From assembly GCA_902770965.1 (NCBI GenBank), contig CACXUY010000035.1:1-35170 (forward strand): DNA of 35,170 bases. The letters are read 5' to 3'. Below are positions 33,391-35,170 of the stretch, piece after piece (position 1 is the first letter of the stretch; the number at the start of each line of letters is the position of its first letter). The notes below the pieces were generated by a model. That model did no database searches, had not been told where the DNA came from, and was given only the letters and a program-made list of their open reading frames with translations. This DNA comes from an uncultured Lachnospiraceae bacterium (lineage in GTDB: Bacteria > Bacillota > Clostridia > Lachnospirales > Lachnospiraceae). The position numbers and the translations under genes were made by a program.

Positions 33391-35170
33391 ATGAAGAAAG
33401 CCGGTCCATGGAAGCGTTTTAGGTATTGGTTCGACAACCTGATGTCGAAGGGAACAACATCGCTTCTCTTGCTGCTCGCGGTGATCACGACCGTCGTCGT
33501 CGTTATCGGCGCGGTAATAGCCATGGCATTGGGGGGCGCTGACGGAAGCGGGGCGGATTCAGCAGGGAAGTCCATCTGGTTCACGCTCATGCATGCGATC
33601 AACACAGGCGTGCTTGCCAAGGAGGAGGGGACAGTTCCTTACCTGGCGGTTATGACGCTGGTTACTCTGGTGGGTATGTTCATCACCAGCTTCCTCATCG
33701 GTACTATTTCCAACGGCATCAAGGATAAAGTGAACAACCTGCGCCGGGGAAAGTCACGCGTCATAGAGGAGGGGCATGTCATTATCATCGGCTTCGATGA
33801 GAACATCACGAGTATCATCGAGGAACTCGCTCTGGCAAATGCCAATCGCGGCGATGCGGTGGTCGTCGTCCTGGCAGAAAAAGATAAGATCGACATGGAG
33901 GAGATCATCAGTGAGCGCGTGGGAGACCTTGGCAATCTCCGTGTGGTGTGCCGCAGCGGCAGGCCGGACAGCCCCAAGGATCTGAAGGTTTGCTCACTGG
34001 ATACGTGTAAGTCGATCATCGTGAATCTTGCGGATGATTTCATGACTGTCAAGACGATCCTTGCATGTGAGAATCTGCTGGATGAATACGGAAACCATGA
34101 CGCGTACATCACTGCCGTGGTCCGTGACCGTGAAGTCCTGCATCCCGCCAAGATCGCCGGCGGCAGCCGGGCGGAAATATTGAATTTCCAGAAGACCATC
34201 GCGCGCCTTATGGTGCAGTCAGGACGGCATCCGGGCATGTCCGAGATACTTTCCGAGCTGCTTAGCTTCAAAGGGGATGAGGTTTATGTGGTGGACAATC
34301 CTTTCGGGAAAGGAGTTCCGTTCAAGAGTATAAATCTGCGGCTTCCTCATTCGACTGCCATTGGAGTAGTGCGTGGAGATAAGCCTCTGCTCAATCCCGA
34401 CGCGAAGTATATGCTGGACAAGAGCGACAAGCTCATCGTAATCGCGCAGGATGAAAGCAAGATAGAGATTCGGGATGCTGCTGCCGCGGTGGACGAGAAC
34501 GTTTTTGAACGTGAACCGAATATGCAGGAGGAGCCGCATACCCTGCTCGTGCTCGGCTACACCGACATGCTCAAGCAGATCCTGATTGAAGATGATGCCT
34601 ACGCAGCCCCCGGGTCGAAGGTGATCATCGCTGCCGAATCAGGCAAGATAGACCTTGACGCGCTTCCTTCCAAGGATGAGCTTAAGAATATAGAGGTCTG
34701 CGTGAGGGAATGCAGGATATACAAGAGACATGTGTTGGAGAAGCTTGTGGCGGAGAAGCCTTCCAGCATCATGCTTATGTCTGATCCTGAACTCGACGAT
34801 GAGGAGGCGGATGCACGCACGCTCATGCTGCAGCTGCAGCTGACGGACATAGCTGAGGAAATAGGTGTAGACATTCCATTGACTATCGAGATGAACAGCA
34901 CTCGTAACCAGCGTCTCTCTCAGATGATGCGCGCGACGGATTTTGTGGTCAGCAGCAGCATCACGGCGAAAATGATGGCGCAGATCGCGGAACAGCGTCA
35001 CAAGAAAGCTATTATCAACGATCTGCTCTCCGAAGGGGGATCGTCCATTTACATGAAGCCGATCACCAGGTATGTGACCACAGGAAAGCCTGTTGATTTT
35101 TACACGCTCGGCGCGTCCGCGGCCCGCTATGGGGAGATAGCCATAGGCTACAAGAAGGTCGCTGAAGACG
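33391..35170 (+). CDS. CASTOR/POLLUX-like ion channel with TrkA-N/RCK domains (3' end beyond window)
   Basis: The first 593 residues are present and the frame is open to the window edge. The ATG at 33391 has AAAAGGGAGGG 6 bases upstream. TM1 is at about 22-47 (TTSLLLLLAVITTVVVVIGAVIAMALG). A pore-loop-like segment is SIWFTLMHAINTGVL near 71-85, and TM2 is LAVMTLVTLVGMFITSFLIG near 86-110. A nucleotide-binding-type RCK domain begins at GHVIIIGFDENITSIIEELA near 128, and a second begins at TLLVLGYTDMLKQIL near 385. Bacterial relatives of plant CASTOR/POLLUX have this layout and are thought to gate cation flow by ligand binding to the cytoplasmic ring; ion selectivity here is unknown. Confidence 0.88.
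   Translation, partial: MKKAGPWKRFRYWFDNLMSKGTTSLLLLLAVITTVVVVIGAVIAMALGGADGSGADSAGKSIWFTLMHAINTGVLAKEEGTVPYLAVMTLVTLVGMFITSFLIGTISNGIKDKVNNLRRGKSRVIEEGHVIIIGFDENITSIIEELALANANRGDAVVVVLAEKDKIDMEEIISERVGDLGNLRVVCRSGRPDSPKDLKVCSLDTCKSIIVNLADDFMTVKTILACENLLDEYGNHDAYITAVVRDREVLHPAKIAGGSRAEILNFQKTIARLMVQSGRHPGMSEILSELLSFKGDEVYVVDNPFGKGVPFKSINLRLPHSTAIGVVRGDKPLLNPDAKYMLDKSDKLIVIAQDESKIEIRDAAAAVDENVFEREPNMQEEPHTLLVLGYTDMLKQILIEDDAYAAPGSKVIIAAESGKIDLDALPSKDELKNIEVCVRECRIYKRHVLEKLVAEKPSSIMLMSDPELDDEEADARTLMLQLQLTDIAEEIGVDIPLTIEMNSTRNQRLSQMMRATDFVVSSSITAKMMAQIAEQRHKKAIINDLLSEGGSSIYMKPITRYVTTGKPVDFYTLGASAARYGEIAIGYKKVAED

Overview
The window looks like a chromosomal segment from a Gram-positive anaerobe of the Clostridia, most likely Lachnospiraceae or a close relative. 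This is an inference from gene families, not from a marker gene. The families are: an AAA-ATPase-like/PD-(D/E)XK protein and its decayed relatives, Rpn-type nuclease remnants, a CASTOR/POLLUX-type channel, a SpoIIE-type phosphatase, and a giant secreted protein built from beta-helix, InlB B-repeat and SpaA/Cna-like modules. GC content is moderate. Shine-Dalgarno sites are strong, some starts are TTG, and promoters are of sigma-A type. No rRNA, tRNA, insertion sequence or CRISPR array was recognised.

Layout. 1-1890: a LacI-family regulator, then a small two-to-three-helix membrane protein preceded by short degenerate direct repeats. 1973-2960: a compact MNT nucleotidyltransferase/HEPN pair with overlapping genes, closed by a strong hairpin. 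3000-6190: a graveyard of nuclease-type genes, with two remnants of Rpn-family genes on the minus strand, one intact AAA-ATPase-like/PD-(D/E)XK protein with its own promoter, and a decayed relative of it. 6245-11651: five same-strand genes (formyltransferase-like enzyme, membrane sensor with SpoIIE/PP2C phosphatase, EamA/DMT transporter, ECF S-component-like membrane protein, alpha/beta hydrolase). Three of their junctions hold three unrelated short tandem-repeat arrays, and a 32-bp tandem duplication breaks the S-component-like gene. 11652-12489: a long AT-rich leader with a consensus promoter and hairpins.

12490-33027 is one uninterrupted gene for a secreted protein of about 6,845 residues, 58% of the window. 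After a signal peptide and an acidic linker it carries five beta-helix arrays with Pmp-like GGA(I/V) motifs. Each array is followed by a recurring cap-like module, and most are preceded by one of two recurring head modules. Between arrays lie a SpaA-like domain, eight InlB B-type repeats, a region of about 970 residues I cannot assign, a DUF11-like domain and several Cna/SpaA/pilin-like domains. No LPXTG motif or C-terminal membrane anchor is visible. One array contains a recent 765-bp in-frame tandem duplication. This is the most remarkable object in the window and is best read as a very large surface or secreted adhesin-like protein; its ligand is unknown.

33391-end: after a good terminator and a new promoter, a CASTOR/POLLUX-like ion channel starts and runs off the window. 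I see no pathway linking the genes between 6.2 and 11.7 kb. The window reads as an accessory, duplication-prone region.
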